DNA from: Firmicutes bacterium UBA5420
GTDB lineage: Bacteria; Bacillota; Limnochordia; Darwinibacteriales; Darwinibacteriaceae
Direction of reading: 5' to 3'
Length of the DNA: 32,829 nucleotides
Assembly (NCBI GenBank): GCA_002409455.1
Contig: DHNI01000008.1
Location: forward strand, 739-33,567
In this document: positions 24,081 through 31,199 of the stretch, piece after piece
How positions within the stretch are numbered: the stretch's first letter is position 1
Layout: each line of letters opens with the position of its first letter
Program-made: the position numbers and the translations under genes
The notes under the pieces: generated by a model
What the model saw: the letters and a program-made list of their open reading frames with translations, nothing else
Database searches by the model: none
What the model was told of the DNA's origin: nothing

Positions 24081-25313
24081 TTAGGACTCAAAGGATTGCA
24101 GCATGCTCGCGGTTTTCTGATCCACCTCGGCTTTGATGATCAAGCCCTCTGCGACAAATTCTTCTGCCAGGACATGGGCATTATCCCTCAGATAGCTCGC
24201 TTGACTTAACTTGTCAAAGGGAAATAAATACTGTCGCTGGAAGAACTTTTCTGAAAAGAAAGCATCGACCGCTTCTGCCAACTTCTCTAGCTGGTATCCA
24301 GTTTTGGCAGAAATCGCCTGTTCTGGGCTTCTCACCTCGATGGGATGTGCTACTAGATCTACTTTATTATACACTGAAATGATCGGTGCCGTGGCACCAA
24401 TTTCTTTCAATACTTCCTCCACCGCTTCCTGTTGTTCCAAAGACTGGGGATGGCTAGCATCAATGACATGGAGTAAGAGATCTGCGTAGACGACTTCTTC
24501 TAAGGTCGCTTGAAACGCAGCCACAAGTGTATGAGGAAGCTTTCGGATAAAGCCAACTGTATCAGATAAATATACCCAGCGACCGCTCTTTAAATCCCAA
24601 CGCCTGATGGTCGGATCTAGGGTGGCAAAGAGCTGATCGGCCACATAGACATCCGAGCCGGTGAGCGCCTTCAATAAAGTAGATTTTCCTGCATTGGTAT
24701 AGCCCACAAGGGAGACAACGGGTATGGCCGTGCTTGCCCGTCCTTCCCGCTGCAGACCCCTCGTTTGCCTGATTTTCTCGAGGTCTCCCCTAAGATCCGA
24801 GATACGTTTTCTAATCCTACGGCGATCCGTCTCCAGTTTGGTTTCGCCAGGGCCCCTTGTACCTATTCCGCCTCCAAGGCGCGATAAGGCCTTCCCCTTA
24901 CCCATAAGGCGGGGCAATAAGTAATTGAGCTGAGCTAACTCTACCTGAATCTTACCCTCGTTACTTTGGGCCCTTTGGGCAAAGATATCCAAAATAAGTT
25001 GGGTACGATCAATAACGGGCGCCTCCATAAGATCCGAAAGATTACCCTGTTGTGCTGGTGTGAGCTCGTCATCAAAGATGACTAAGCTATCCTCATCGAC
25101 CATATCGCCAATCTCATGGGCTTTGCCCTTGCCGATAAATGTACCCGGATCGGGATAGCCTCGCTTCTGAACAAAGGAGTCGACCACATGGAGACCTGCA
25201 TCTTCAGCCAGTTCTTTTAGTTCTAGGAGGTTCTCTTCTACTTCCCAGTCTCTTTGAAAGCTCTGCTGTAAGGCCACCAAGTAGGCATTTTGTTTCATGG
25301 TTTCTTGTTGCAT
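24081..25313 (-). CDS. hflX: GTPase HflX
   Basis: 410 aa. An N-terminal HflX domain (FIGKGKAHEIGDMV near 58-71 and LIFDDELTPAQQGNL-like region) is followed by LPRLMGKGKALSRLGGGIGT, and the GTPase domain has GYTNAGKSTLL (G1), SDTVGFIRKLPH (G3) and YNKVD (G4). HflX splits or rescues ribosomes under stress. It is divergent from dinB, 67 nt apart; AAGAGGT lies 6 nt before the ATG. Confidence 0.95.
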   Translation of the reverse strand: MQQETMKQNAYLVALQQSFQRDWEVEENLLELKELAEDAGLHVVDSFVQKRGYPDPGTFIGKGKAHEIGDMVDEDSLVIFDDELTPAQQGNLSDLMEAPVIDRTQLILDIFAQRAQSNEGKIQVELAQLNYLLPRLMGKGKALSRLGGGIGTRGPGETKLETDRRRIRKRISDLRGDLEKIRQTRGLQREGRASTAIPVVSLVGYTNAGKSTLLKALTGSDVYVADQLFATLDPTIRRWDLKSGRWVYLSDTVGFIRKLPHTLVAAFQATLEEVVYADLLLHVIDASHPQSLEQQEAVEEVLKEIGATAPIISVYNKVDLVAHPIEVRSPEQAISAKTGYQLEKLAEAVDAFFSEKFFQRQYLFPFDKLSQASYLRDNAHVLAEEFVAEGLIIKAEVDQKTASMLQSFES

Positions 25314-25344
25314 AGGTTACCTCTTTTCTCGCAGGAATCCCCGG

Positions 25345-25367
25345 CTTGATCTGGAAATCAGATCAAG
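25345..25367. promoter_or_regulatory. Perfect 9-bp inverted repeat between hflX and dinB
   Basis: CTTGATCTG (25345-25353), GAAAT, CAGATCAAG (25359-25367). The right arm touches the dinB Shine-Dalgarno GGGAGG (25367-25372). It could be an operator in the divergent region or a leader hairpin that controls access to the ribosome site. It does not match the Firmicute LexA box (CGAAC-N4-GTTCG type). Confidence 0.6.
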
Positions 25368-25380
25368 GGAGGAATCAAGT

Positions 25381-26547
25381 ATGCGCACAATTATGCACGT
25401 TGATATGGATGCGTTCTTTGCCGCCGTGGAGGTCTTAGACCATCCAGAATATATTGGAAAACCCTTGATTATTGGCGGTCGCAAGGATTCACCCAGGGGT
25501 GTTGTCTCCACTGCCTCCTATGAGGCACGCAAGTTTGGCGTTCATAGTGCCATGCCCATTGCCAAGGCTGCTTTGTTATGTCCAGATGGCATCTTTATCC
25601 CAGGAAGGATGGCCCGTTATCAGGAGGTCTCTGGTCAAATTCACAGGATCTTCCCAGAATTCTCGCCCCTTGTGGAGCCCCTTTCCATTGATGAAGCTTT
25701 TTTGGACATGAGCGGTTGCGAACATTTCTACCCTAGTTTGGAAGAGATGGGCCACAGCCTGAAATGCCGTATTAAAGATCAGACGGGGATTACCGCATCG
25801 GTTGGAATCGCGCCTAACAAGTTTCTGGCGAAACTAGCCTCAGATTGGCAGAAACCCGACGGTCTTCTTGTGCTTCGCCCACAGGATATCCAGGGCTTTC
25901 TCCATGATCTCCCCGTAGGCAAATTATGGGGCGTAGGCCAAAAATCAGAAGCAGTTTTGCATAGGCTTAACCTTCGCTATGTTAGAGATATTCTACCCCA
26001 TTCCTTAACCTGGTTGCAAGAAAACGTAGGTTCAGCTTTGGGTTCGCAGATCTACTATTTGTCTCGGGGTATTGATGAACGCCCAGTTGCATCTGAAACG
26101 GAAGCACAATCTATTGGCCATGAGATCACCTTCGCCGAAGATCGCAAGAGCCTATCTTTCCTGCGTCAGCAGCTGGCCCAAATGGGTGAAAAGGTGGGCT
26201 GGCGACTGCGGGAGCAAGGGTTCTACGCTCGCACTGTCTCCATCAAGGTACGTTTCTACGACTTTAAGACCATCACGCGCTCCCATACTCTAAATTATTC
26301 CTTTAATGATGATGATACCATTTTTAGAGAAGCTTTACACCTTTTGGAACAAATAAAGCTTCAACCCGTAAGGCTTTTAGGCGTTACAGTGAGCAATTTT
26401 TCGGCGGGAGCCCAGTTATCCCTCTTCGCAACAGACGATCAACCATCGAGTCAAGTCAATGAATTGATGGATGCCATCAATCGAAAATTCCAGCCAGGTG
26501 CCATTACCAAGGGTCGCACGTTACCTACTGACGAATCGAGTAGCTAA
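25381..26547 (+). CDS. dinB: DNA polymerase IV (Y family)
   Basis: 388 aa from the ATG at 25381 (MRTIMHVDMDAFFAAVEV), with GGGAGG eight to nine bases upstream; the longer frame has an unconserved head. Catalytic carboxylates are in HVDMDAFFAAVE and PLSIDEAFLDMSG (about 100-112). SVGIAPNKFLAKLASDWQKP is the conserved palm/thumb region. Near the C-terminus AQLSLFA is a sliding-clamp-binding motif. It performs error-prone translesion synthesis. It is the only protein gene on the plus strand. Confidence 0.96.
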   Translation: MRTIMHVDMDAFFAAVEVLDHPEYIGKPLIIGGRKDSPRGVVSTASYEARKFGVHSAMPIAKAALLCPDGIFIPGRMARYQEVSGQIHRIFPEFSPLVEPLSIDEAFLDMSGCEHFYPSLEEMGHSLKCRIKDQTGITASVGIAPNKFLAKLASDWQKPDGLLVLRPQDIQGFLHDLPVGKLWGVGQKSEAVLHRLNLRYVRDILPHSLTWLQENVGSALGSQIYYLSRGIDERPVASETEAQSIGHEITFAEDRKSLSFLRQQLAQMGEKVGWRLREQGFYARTVSIKVRFYDFKTITRSHTLNYSFNDDDTIFREALHLLEQIKLQPVRLLGVTVSNFSAGAQLSLFATDDQPSSQVNELMDAINRKFQPGAITKGRTLPTDESSS

Positions 26548-26563
26548 AACCGACTAAGGCACG

Positions 26564-26591
26564 AAAATAGCGGGACTGCAAAGAGTCCCGC
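26564..26591 (-). terminator. Terminator of the compatible-solute transporter operon
   Basis: A perfect 8-bp stem (GCGGGACT at 26570-26577, AGTCCCGC at 26584-26591) is followed on the minus strand by TATTTTCG. It lies between the convergent ends of dinB and the binding-protein gene; the plus strand lacks a T-run. Confidence 0.7.
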
Positions 26592-26619
26592 CATATCTAC
26601 TATGATTTAGGCTAGCTGT

Positions 26620-27516
26620 CTAATTGTAATAGAGATCGTTCACCAAGGCTCGCGCAGCTTCTTCAACCTCCACATAATCCACATCAACCATTTGGTTATA
26701 AACGGCGATTGTGGCTTCGTCGATTTGACCAAGAAGTGGCTCAATTAGGTCAGCAATTTCAGGGTGTTCAGCAAGCAGACTATTTGCCACAACTACAGCT
26801 GGGTCATAAGGCGGGAAATACTGGAGATCGTCTTCCAACACAACAAGATCCATGGCGACAATGCGGCCATCTGTGGAATATGCTACAGCGACATCAATAT
26901 CGCCTGTTTGCACTGCACGATAAATCAAGCCGTAATCCATGCTAGCTACCCGATTAAACGTAAACCCATAGGTGTCCACTAAATCGTTATAGCCATCACC
27001 AGCCCGCTCGCGAAACGTGCTGTCCATAGCAATTGTCATGGAATCAGCATAGTCTTTGAGATCAGAAACTGTCTGAATGCCATGTTCTTCAGCGAAGGCC
27101 CTTTGAACAACTAAGGCGTAGGTGTTGTTGAAACCAAAAGAGTCAAACCAAGTGGCATCGAACTGGGCGTCAAACTCTTCTTGAACATAAGCTTGAACTT
27201 TTTCCCGATCCTTCCATTCGTCCGTTACTTCCATATTTAGCACACCAGCAAACTGTGTACCAGTGTAGCTCACGTATAATTGGGCGTCACCAGATGTCAA
27301 CGCAGCGTGTAGCAAGGTTGAACTTGAAAAGTTCCTGATATGCTCAACAGTCAAGTCAGTATTATCTTCAATAACAATCTTCACCGCTTCGGCAAGAATC
27401 TGTGGTTCTGCATAGTTCGGCGAGACAATGGTAATCGCCTCTTGCGCAGATGCCATCATACTTCCACCAAGAATGATAAATCCGATCAACGCGTATGCAA
27501 ATGTTTTCTTCAACAT
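26620..27516 (-). CDS. Glycine betaine/choline-type ABC transporter substrate-binding protein (OpuCC/OsmF-like)
   Basis: 298 aa from the ATG at 27516; a GTG at 27525 closer to the AAAGGAG site is an equal alternative. A cleavable signal peptide ends SMMASAQEA. The mature part is an OpuAC-type binding protein: ITIVSPNYAEPQILAEAVKI, YVSYTGTQFAGVL (about 80-92), the DSTFRERAGDGYNDLVDTYG loop, YRAVQTGDIDVAVAYSTDGR, and VVANSLLAEHPEI. It captures the solute for the permease encoded upstream. There is no lipobox and no cysteine, so it is predicted to be a soluble periplasmic protein. Exact ligand unknown. Confidence 0.88.
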   Translation of the reverse strand: MLKKTFAYALIGFIILGGSMMASAQEAITIVSPNYAEPQILAEAVKIVIEDNTDLTVEHIRNFSSSTLLHAALTSGDAQLYVSYTGTQFAGVLNMEVTDEWKDREKVQAYVQEEFDAQFDATWFDSFGFNNTYALVVQRAFAEEHGIQTVSDLKDYADSMTIAMDSTFRERAGDGYNDLVDTYGFTFNRVASMDYGLIYRAVQTGDIDVAVAYSTDGRIVAMDLVVLEDDLQYFPPYDPAVVVANSLLAEHPEIADLIEPLLGQIDEATIAVYNQMVDVDYVEVEEAARALVNDLYYN

Positions 27517-27537
27517 TTCACTCACTCTCCTTTAGTG

Positions 27538-28194
27538 CTAACTATCACGGGCAATACGTAATCCCCGTGGTGTTAAGATTCGTTCTAGTCGACCAAGAGC
27601 AAATTCTGCAATGAGGGCCAAAACGGCTGCTGGAATAGCACCTAGTAGGATAAGTTCATTGCGAACCATTCCAAGGCCAGTGACAATAAAATCACCGAGA
27701 CCGCCCCCGCCAATCATGGCCGCTAAGGTTGCCGTTCCGATAATGATCACTGTTGCAGTTCGGATACCGCCCATGATCACAGAAAGAGCAATCGGTAGTT
27801 CAACCATATATAGGATTTGAAAATAGGTCATGCCCATTCCTTTGGCAGCTTCTTTCACAGACTCATCTACATTGCGGATTCCAATATAGGTGTTACGCAA
27901 TATAGGAAGAAGAGCATAGAGAAACAACGCCACCAATGCCGGCTTTTGGCCAATTCCCAAGCCTAGAGGGATCATCAAAGCTAGTAGCGCTAAGCTGGGA
28001 ATCGTTTGAAAGATATTGGCGATATTCATCACCGGAACTTCAACCCACCTATAGCGTGTGGCCAAGATTCCAAGAGGAATCGAGATAACGGCCGCGAGAA
28101 GAACGGGCGTAAAAACAAGCACAAGGTGTTCTTGTATAGCGAATAGAACGTCAATGCGTCTATCAATTAGCACTTCTAAAAAACTCATAAACAC
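27538..28194 (-). CDS. Compatible-solute ABC transporter permease (OpuCB/OpuCD-like)
   Basis: 218 aa from the GTG at 28194 (GGAG eight bases upstream; 4 nt after the ATPase stop); the ATG at 28188 is also possible. A membrane protein with about five to six helices and the ABC permease (EAA) loop AAKGMGMTYFQILYMVELPI (about 120-139). The IFQTIPSLALLALMIPLGLG and IGGGGLGDFIVTGL motifs are typical of betaine permeases. Only one permease gene is present, where B. subtilis OpuC has two, so it probably works as a homodimer. Confidence 0.9.
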   Translation of the reverse strand: MFMSFLEVLIDRRIDVLFAIQEHLVLVFTPVLLAAVISIPLGILATRYRWVEVPVMNIANIFQTIPSLALLALMIPLGLGIGQKPALVALFLYALLPILRNTYIGIRNVDESVKEAAKGMGMTYFQILYMVELPIALSVIMGGIRTATVIIIGTATLAAMIGGGGLGDFIVTGLGMVRNELILLGAIPAAVLALIAEFALGRLERILTPRGLRIARDS

Positions 28195-28198
28195 TGTA

Positions 28199-29359
28199 TC
28201 AACTCCAAGTTTCGTTAACTGGATTGTCGTTATTTTTTGATCCATCCCAGAGGTCGACAATCCCTCGCAAGAGCGCAGTTCGGCTCACAAGACCAATGGG
28301 ACGTTGCTTACGGTCGACAACACATAATAGCCGTGTTCCATTAGCAAGCTTTGAGGCTGCATCGCGGATTGTAGTCGTATCTACAACCGCCTGCGCTCGT
28401 CGATCAGAAACTTGCGGTAGTGCTTTGCCTTTAACGCCTTTGCGCTGAATATCGTGAGCTGTAACAATGCCCCCGAATCGCCGCGAACTATCAACAATTA
28501 CCGCATAGTCCGATCCACGCTTTTGCATCTTCGATACTACTTCAGCTGCTTCTGCCTCTTGGGAAATGGTTAGTGGCTCGGTGAGCATAATGTCCGACAC
28601 TGGTGTAACGTCAGCGTTTGGAACAAGCCTCTCTTCACCAAGAAATTCCCGGACATAATCGTTTGCTGGGTTCTTCAACATTTCTTGAGGGGATGCAGCT
28701 TGGACAATAACCCCATCTTTCATCAACACAATTGTATCGGCAAGCTTAATGGCCTCATCAATGTCATGTGTGACAAACACGATCGTCTTCGCAAGGCTTT
28801 GCTGTAGGTCTTTCATTTCATCCTGCAATTGATCGCGGGTGATTGGATCAAGGGCACCAAAAGGTTCATCCATCAAGATAAGATCGGGATCGCCTGCGAG
28901 TGCTCGCAACACACCAACTCGTTGCTGTTGGCCGCCACTTAACTCAGCAGGATAACGATCCTCATAGATTGCAGGATCGAGATTAACAAGCTCTAATAGT
29001 TCGCGTGTCCGCTCACGCCGTTTGTGCTTATCCATGTTCTTGAGTTTCGGAACAATTTCGATATTGGCAGCAATCGTCATATGAGGAAATAGACCAACGT
29101 CCTGAATTACATAGCCAATTTCCCTACGAAGCTGAACCACGTTCGTGTCTTTTGTTGGTACATCGTTAATCCATATCTCACCTGATGTGGGTTCGATCAA
29201 GTGGTTGATCATTTTCAGTGTTGTTGTTTTGCCACAACCACTTGCCCCGATAAGGACAACAAACTCACCCTGATCTACATCGAGGCTAAGGTCATCGACA
29301 GCGAGAAACGGCTCACCATCTGTCTGATAGACCTTAGTCAGGTTTTTCAATCTCAGCAT
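28199..29359 (-). CDS. Compatible-solute ABC transporter ATPase with tandem CBS domains (OpuCA-like)
   Basis: 386 aa. ATPase domain: Walker A IGASGCGKTTTLKMI (about 37-51), signature ELSGGQQQRVGVLRALAG (about 138-155), Walker B DLILMDEPFGALDP, H-loop VFVTHDIDEA. Residues about 250-375 are two CBS domains (VSDIMLTEPLTISQEAEAAE; RRAQAVVDTTTIRDAASKLA). In Listeria OpuCA the CBS pair binds c-di-AMP; whether these do is not visible. The AGGAGG ribosome site lies in the last codons of the upstream regulator gene, so the two are coupled. Confidence 0.93.
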   Translation of the reverse strand: MLRLKNLTKVYQTDGEPFLAVDDLSLDVDQGEFVVLIGASGCGKTTTLKMINHLIEPTSGEIWINDVPTKDTNVVQLRREIGYVIQDVGLFPHMTIAANIEIVPKLKNMDKHKRRERTRELLELVNLDPAIYEDRYPAELSGGQQQRVGVLRALAGDPDLILMDEPFGALDPITRDQLQDEMKDLQQSLAKTIVFVTHDIDEAIKLADTIVLMKDGVIVQAASPQEMLKNPANDYVREFLGEERLVPNADVTPVSDIMLTEPLTISQEAEAAEVVSKMQKRGSDYAVIVDSSRRFGGIVTAHDIQRKGVKGKALPQVSDRRAQAVVDTTTIRDAASKLANGTRLLCVVDRKQRPIGLVSRTALLRGIVDLWDGSKNNDNPVNETWS

Positions 29360-29755
29360 TCAATTCCTCCTAGTTGCAGCTACTACCTCCCGGAGTAAAT
29401 CATTCATTTCTTCTGTGATTTTCTGTTGCTGCTGCATTAATCCATGCATCTGATCGATAATCCGCTGAAGATCACGTCGATCGCTGTTTGCCTGCACATA
29501 GCCAACCGCCTGATCGGTGGATAATACATAGATACCTGAACCATGCTTAACATCGACAATTCCTTTTTGTTGAAGCAAAGCCGTGGCTCGGCGAATTGTC
29601 TCTGGTGATACTCGATACAATCCTGCTAAAGTGGAACGACCATGTAAACGAGAACCAGGCAAATACGTCCCCTGCACGATCTGTTCGGCAATAGCTAAGG
29701 CGACGGACTCATAGCGTGCCATGCGCTCAGAATGCCTTTCTTTATTCTCCGGCAT
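29360..29755 (-). CDS. Short GntR-type regulator resembling the N-terminal half of BusR
   Basis: 131 aa from the ATG at 29755; a GTG one codon earlier is possible. Residues about 12-77 are a GntR winged helix: RYESVALAIAEQIVQGTYLP, then YRVSPETIRRATALLQQKGI (recognition helix) and VDVKHGSGIYVLS (wing). Residues about 95-130 form a Gln/Glu-rich coiled coil (QRIIDQMHGLMQQQQKITEE). From memory this resembles BusR, which represses betaine transporters and senses c-di-AMP through a C-terminal RCK_C domain; here the protein stops after the coiled coil. It is the first gene of the transporter operon, so it is likely its autoregulated repressor. Confidence 0.75.
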   Translation of the reverse strand: MPENKERHSERMARYESVALAIAEQIVQGTYLPGSRLHGRSTLAGLYRVSPETIRRATALLQQKGIVDVKHGSGIYVLSTDQAVGYVQANSDRRDLQRIIDQMHGLMQQQQKITEEMNDLLREVVAATRRN

Positions 29756-29787
29756 CACTTCTGCCCTCCAATCAACATAAAAAGTGA

Positions 29788-29825
29788 CAACTTATTATAC
29801 CGCGTCCAAGTTGCCACATCAACTT
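29788..29825 (-). promoter_or_regulatory. Sigma-A promoter with AAGTTG/CAACTT operator-like repeats for the transporter operon
   Basis: On the minus strand TTGATG (29822-29817), 17 nt, TATAAT (29799-29794), about 39 nt upstream of the regulator's start. Three copies of the same half-site surround it: CAACTT at 29788-29793 and 29820-29825 and AAGTTG at 29808-29813 (plus-strand reading), forming inverted pairs that overlap the -35 and flank the -10. This is what a repressor site for the adjacent GntR protein would look like. Confidence 0.65.
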
Positions 29826-29950
29826 GCGCTTGTTCGGCTCTCCCTGCCCTGATCTTGACATGCGGTGCATAGCATGGATTAGAACACTCAGACAGCCAAA
29901 TCTGACCATAGGCTTTCATATACTCATAAAGCGAACTGTTTGGGCAAATC

Positions 29951-29985
29951 AAAAAAAGGCCTGTGCCTTTCATACACAGACCCTT
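29951..29985 (-). terminator. Intrinsic terminator of codY
   Basis: Minus strand AAGGGTCTGTG (29985-29975) pairs with CACAGGCCTT (29965-29956) including G-U pairs, followed by TTTTTTT. It starts 14 nt after the codY stop. Confidence 0.8.
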
Positions 29986-29999
29986 GTGAAAACAAACTA

Positions 30000-30743
30000 T
30001 TAGGCTTTAGGATGCGAATACCACTGCTTCTCAAATTCTTTGTGGATTTCGGGGTTCAAAACCCGTAAGTACGTACCCTTCATGCCCAAAGAGCGGGATT
30101 CAATCACATTAGCTGAAGCTAATTTACGCAGTGCGTTGACGATGACAGAGCGGGTGATCTCCGCTTCATCGGCAATGCGACTGGCAACAAGCAATCCTTC
30201 GTCTCCGTTGAGCTCTTCAAAAATCCTTTGCATGGCCAATATCTCCGAGTATGATAGACTATTAATGGCCGAGCGGGCGGATCTTGTCTGGGCCGCTTTG
30301 TCTTCTTGCCGTTCGTGAATAACGCGAGAGATGATCATTCCTAAGGTAACACCGGCGATGTTTGCAACATCCATGTCTTGATCACTGTACTCTCCGCTGC
30401 GCCGTACACAGAGCACCGAACCGACACGCTCGTCTCCACCGATGATGGGAGTAACCATGATCGCTTCTCCATTTGCTCCTTCTTGCACGCTGATGTCTGC
30501 CACTCGATTGGCCATGCTTTGAATTTCGTTAGAAGCTACGCCTGTAAAAAGCCAATCCGAGTCGAATGGTGTACTATCGAAACCATCCTCAAGGGCATAG
30601 CCGAGCACATTACCTTTTCTACCGAGAATGTAGACGCTACTCTCATCCATGCCCGAACGGAGAGCCTCGCAAAGCTCATTGAAATCTACATCTGTCGTAA
30701 TCTGCTGAAGAGATTGCAGATACTGTTTCATTCTTCCTAACAT
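30000..30743 (-). CDS. codY: GTP-sensing global regulator CodY
   Basis: 247 aa from the ATG at 30743 (MLGRMKQYLQSLQQI); a GTG at 30755 overlaps the GAGAGG site and is less likely. The N-terminal GAF part (to about 150) includes IMVTPIIGGDERVGSVLCV. The C-terminal winged helix is near-invariant: LSYSEILAMQRIFEELNGDE, GLLVASRIADEAEITRSVIV, NALRKLASANVIESRSLGMK and GTYLRVLN. CodY represses adaptation genes when GTP and branched-chain amino acids are high. It stands alone here, whereas in B. subtilis it follows xerC-hslV-hslU. It has its own consensus promoter and terminator. Confidence 0.96.
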   Translation of the reverse strand: MLGRMKQYLQSLQQITTDVDFNELCEALRSGMDESSVYILGRKGNVLGYALEDGFDSTPFDSDWLFTGVASNEIQSMANRVADISVQEGANGEAIMVTPIIGGDERVGSVLCVRRSGEYSDQDMDVANIAGVTLGMIISRVIHERQEDKAAQTRSARSAINSLSYSEILAMQRIFEELNGDEGLLVASRIADEAEITRSVIVNALRKLASANVIESRSLGMKGTYLRVLNPEIHKEFEKQWYSHPKA

Positions 30744-30760
30744 TTTTTTGTTCACCTCTC

Positions 30761-30823
30761 TATTTTCGCAGAAAAATCTTTCCGTATAGTGTCAATTATA
30801 TATTTTCGCACAATTAATGTCAA
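30761..30823 (-). promoter_or_regulatory. Consensus sigma-A promoter of codY with a repeated decamer
   Basis: On the minus strand TTGACA (30823-30818), exactly 17 nt, TATAAT (30800-30795): a perfect match. The decamer TGCGAAAATA occurs twice, at 30810-30801 (between the boxes, touching the -10) and 30770-30761 (leader), 40 bp apart. Part of it resembles half of the CodY box AATTTTCWGAAAATT, so autoregulation is possible but the fit is loose. Confidence 0.75.
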
Positions 30824-30922
30824 CGTTGTCTGCCAATTGAAAATAAGAAATTGACGGGCCATTTAGCGGCCAAAGAGCGGTCTATATATGGGTCTGCCGA
30901 CTGGCATTTGGTGAATTGGCGA

Positions 30923-30951
30923 TTGACTTTGAGGTCGGAACGTGCTAAATT
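30923..30951 (+). promoter_or_regulatory. Promoter of tRNA-Leu
   Basis: TTGACT (30923-30928), 17 nt, TAAATT (30946-30951), 13 nt before the tRNA. Predicted start of transcription is near 30958. Confidence 0.5.
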
Positions 30952-30964
30952 AATAAAGTAACGA

Positions 30965-31050
30965 GCCGAAGTGGCGGAACGGCAGACGCGCTGCGTTCAG
31001 GGCGCAGTGGGCAATAGCCCGTGTGGGTTCAAATCCCACCTTCGGCACCA
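30965..31050 (+). tRNA. tRNA-Leu (anticodon CAG)
   Basis: An 86-nt cloverleaf. Acceptor GCCGAAG (30965-30971) pairs with CTTCGGC (31040-31046), followed by A and an encoded CCA. The anticodon stem CTGCG/CGCAG encloses loop TTCAGGG, giving anticodon CAG. The long variable arm (TGGGCAATAGCCCGT region) is typical of a class II leucine tRNA. The T arm contains GGTTCAAATCC. It reads CUG codons. It is a possible integration site for the element to its right. Confidence 0.95.
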
Positions 31051-31060
31051 TAAGAAGATT

Positions 31061-31092
31061 AACCCCAGTTTAGCTGGGGTTTTGTTGTTTTT
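31061..31092 (+). terminator. Terminator of tRNA-Leu
   Basis: AACCCCAG, TTTAG, CTGGGGTT, then TTGTTGTTTTTT, beginning 10 nt after the tRNA. Confidence 0.85.
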
Positions 31093-31101
31093 TGAACGAA
31101 G

Positions 31102-31121
31102 TTGCCCATCAATTGCCCATC
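31102..31121. repeat. Tandem TTGCCCATC direct repeat next to tRNA-Leu
   Basis: TTGCCCATC at 31102-31110 and again at 31113-31121, two bases apart, about 50 nt beyond the tRNA 3' end. Such short repeats can be integrase arm-type sites, but two copies alone prove nothing. Confidence 0.3.
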
Positions 31122-31199
31122 CGCAGATATTTTGGTTGAGATTCGCAAACGGCTTCTACGGCATTATTAATGTCAAAAGGGATTAAGAACGAGAAAGGC

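Noticed and set aside
25345..25367. Inverted repeat as a LexA/SOS box for dinB
   Set aside because: The arms CTTGATCTG/CAGATCAAG do not resemble the Firmicute LexA consensus.
29755..29973. 72-codon frame upstream of the GntR-type regulator, overlapping its start
   Set aside because: Its ATG lies in the loop of the codY terminator and the frame crosses the regulator's promoter and operator-like repeats; the protein shows no family pattern. It is most likely chance.
30744..30964. Riboswitch or small RNA in the largest intergenic gap
   Set aside because: The sequence is explained by two divergent promoters and short leaders; no conserved riboswitch core was seen.
31102..31170. 22-codon open stretch ending in TAA that could be the tail of a broken gene
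   Set aside because: It has no start codon context, is too short to recognise, and the direct repeat at its head explains part of it.
30971..31186. Open frame on the plus strand across the tRNA
   Set aside because: It is formed by the tRNA-Leu and its terminator; no ribosome site and no protein similarity.
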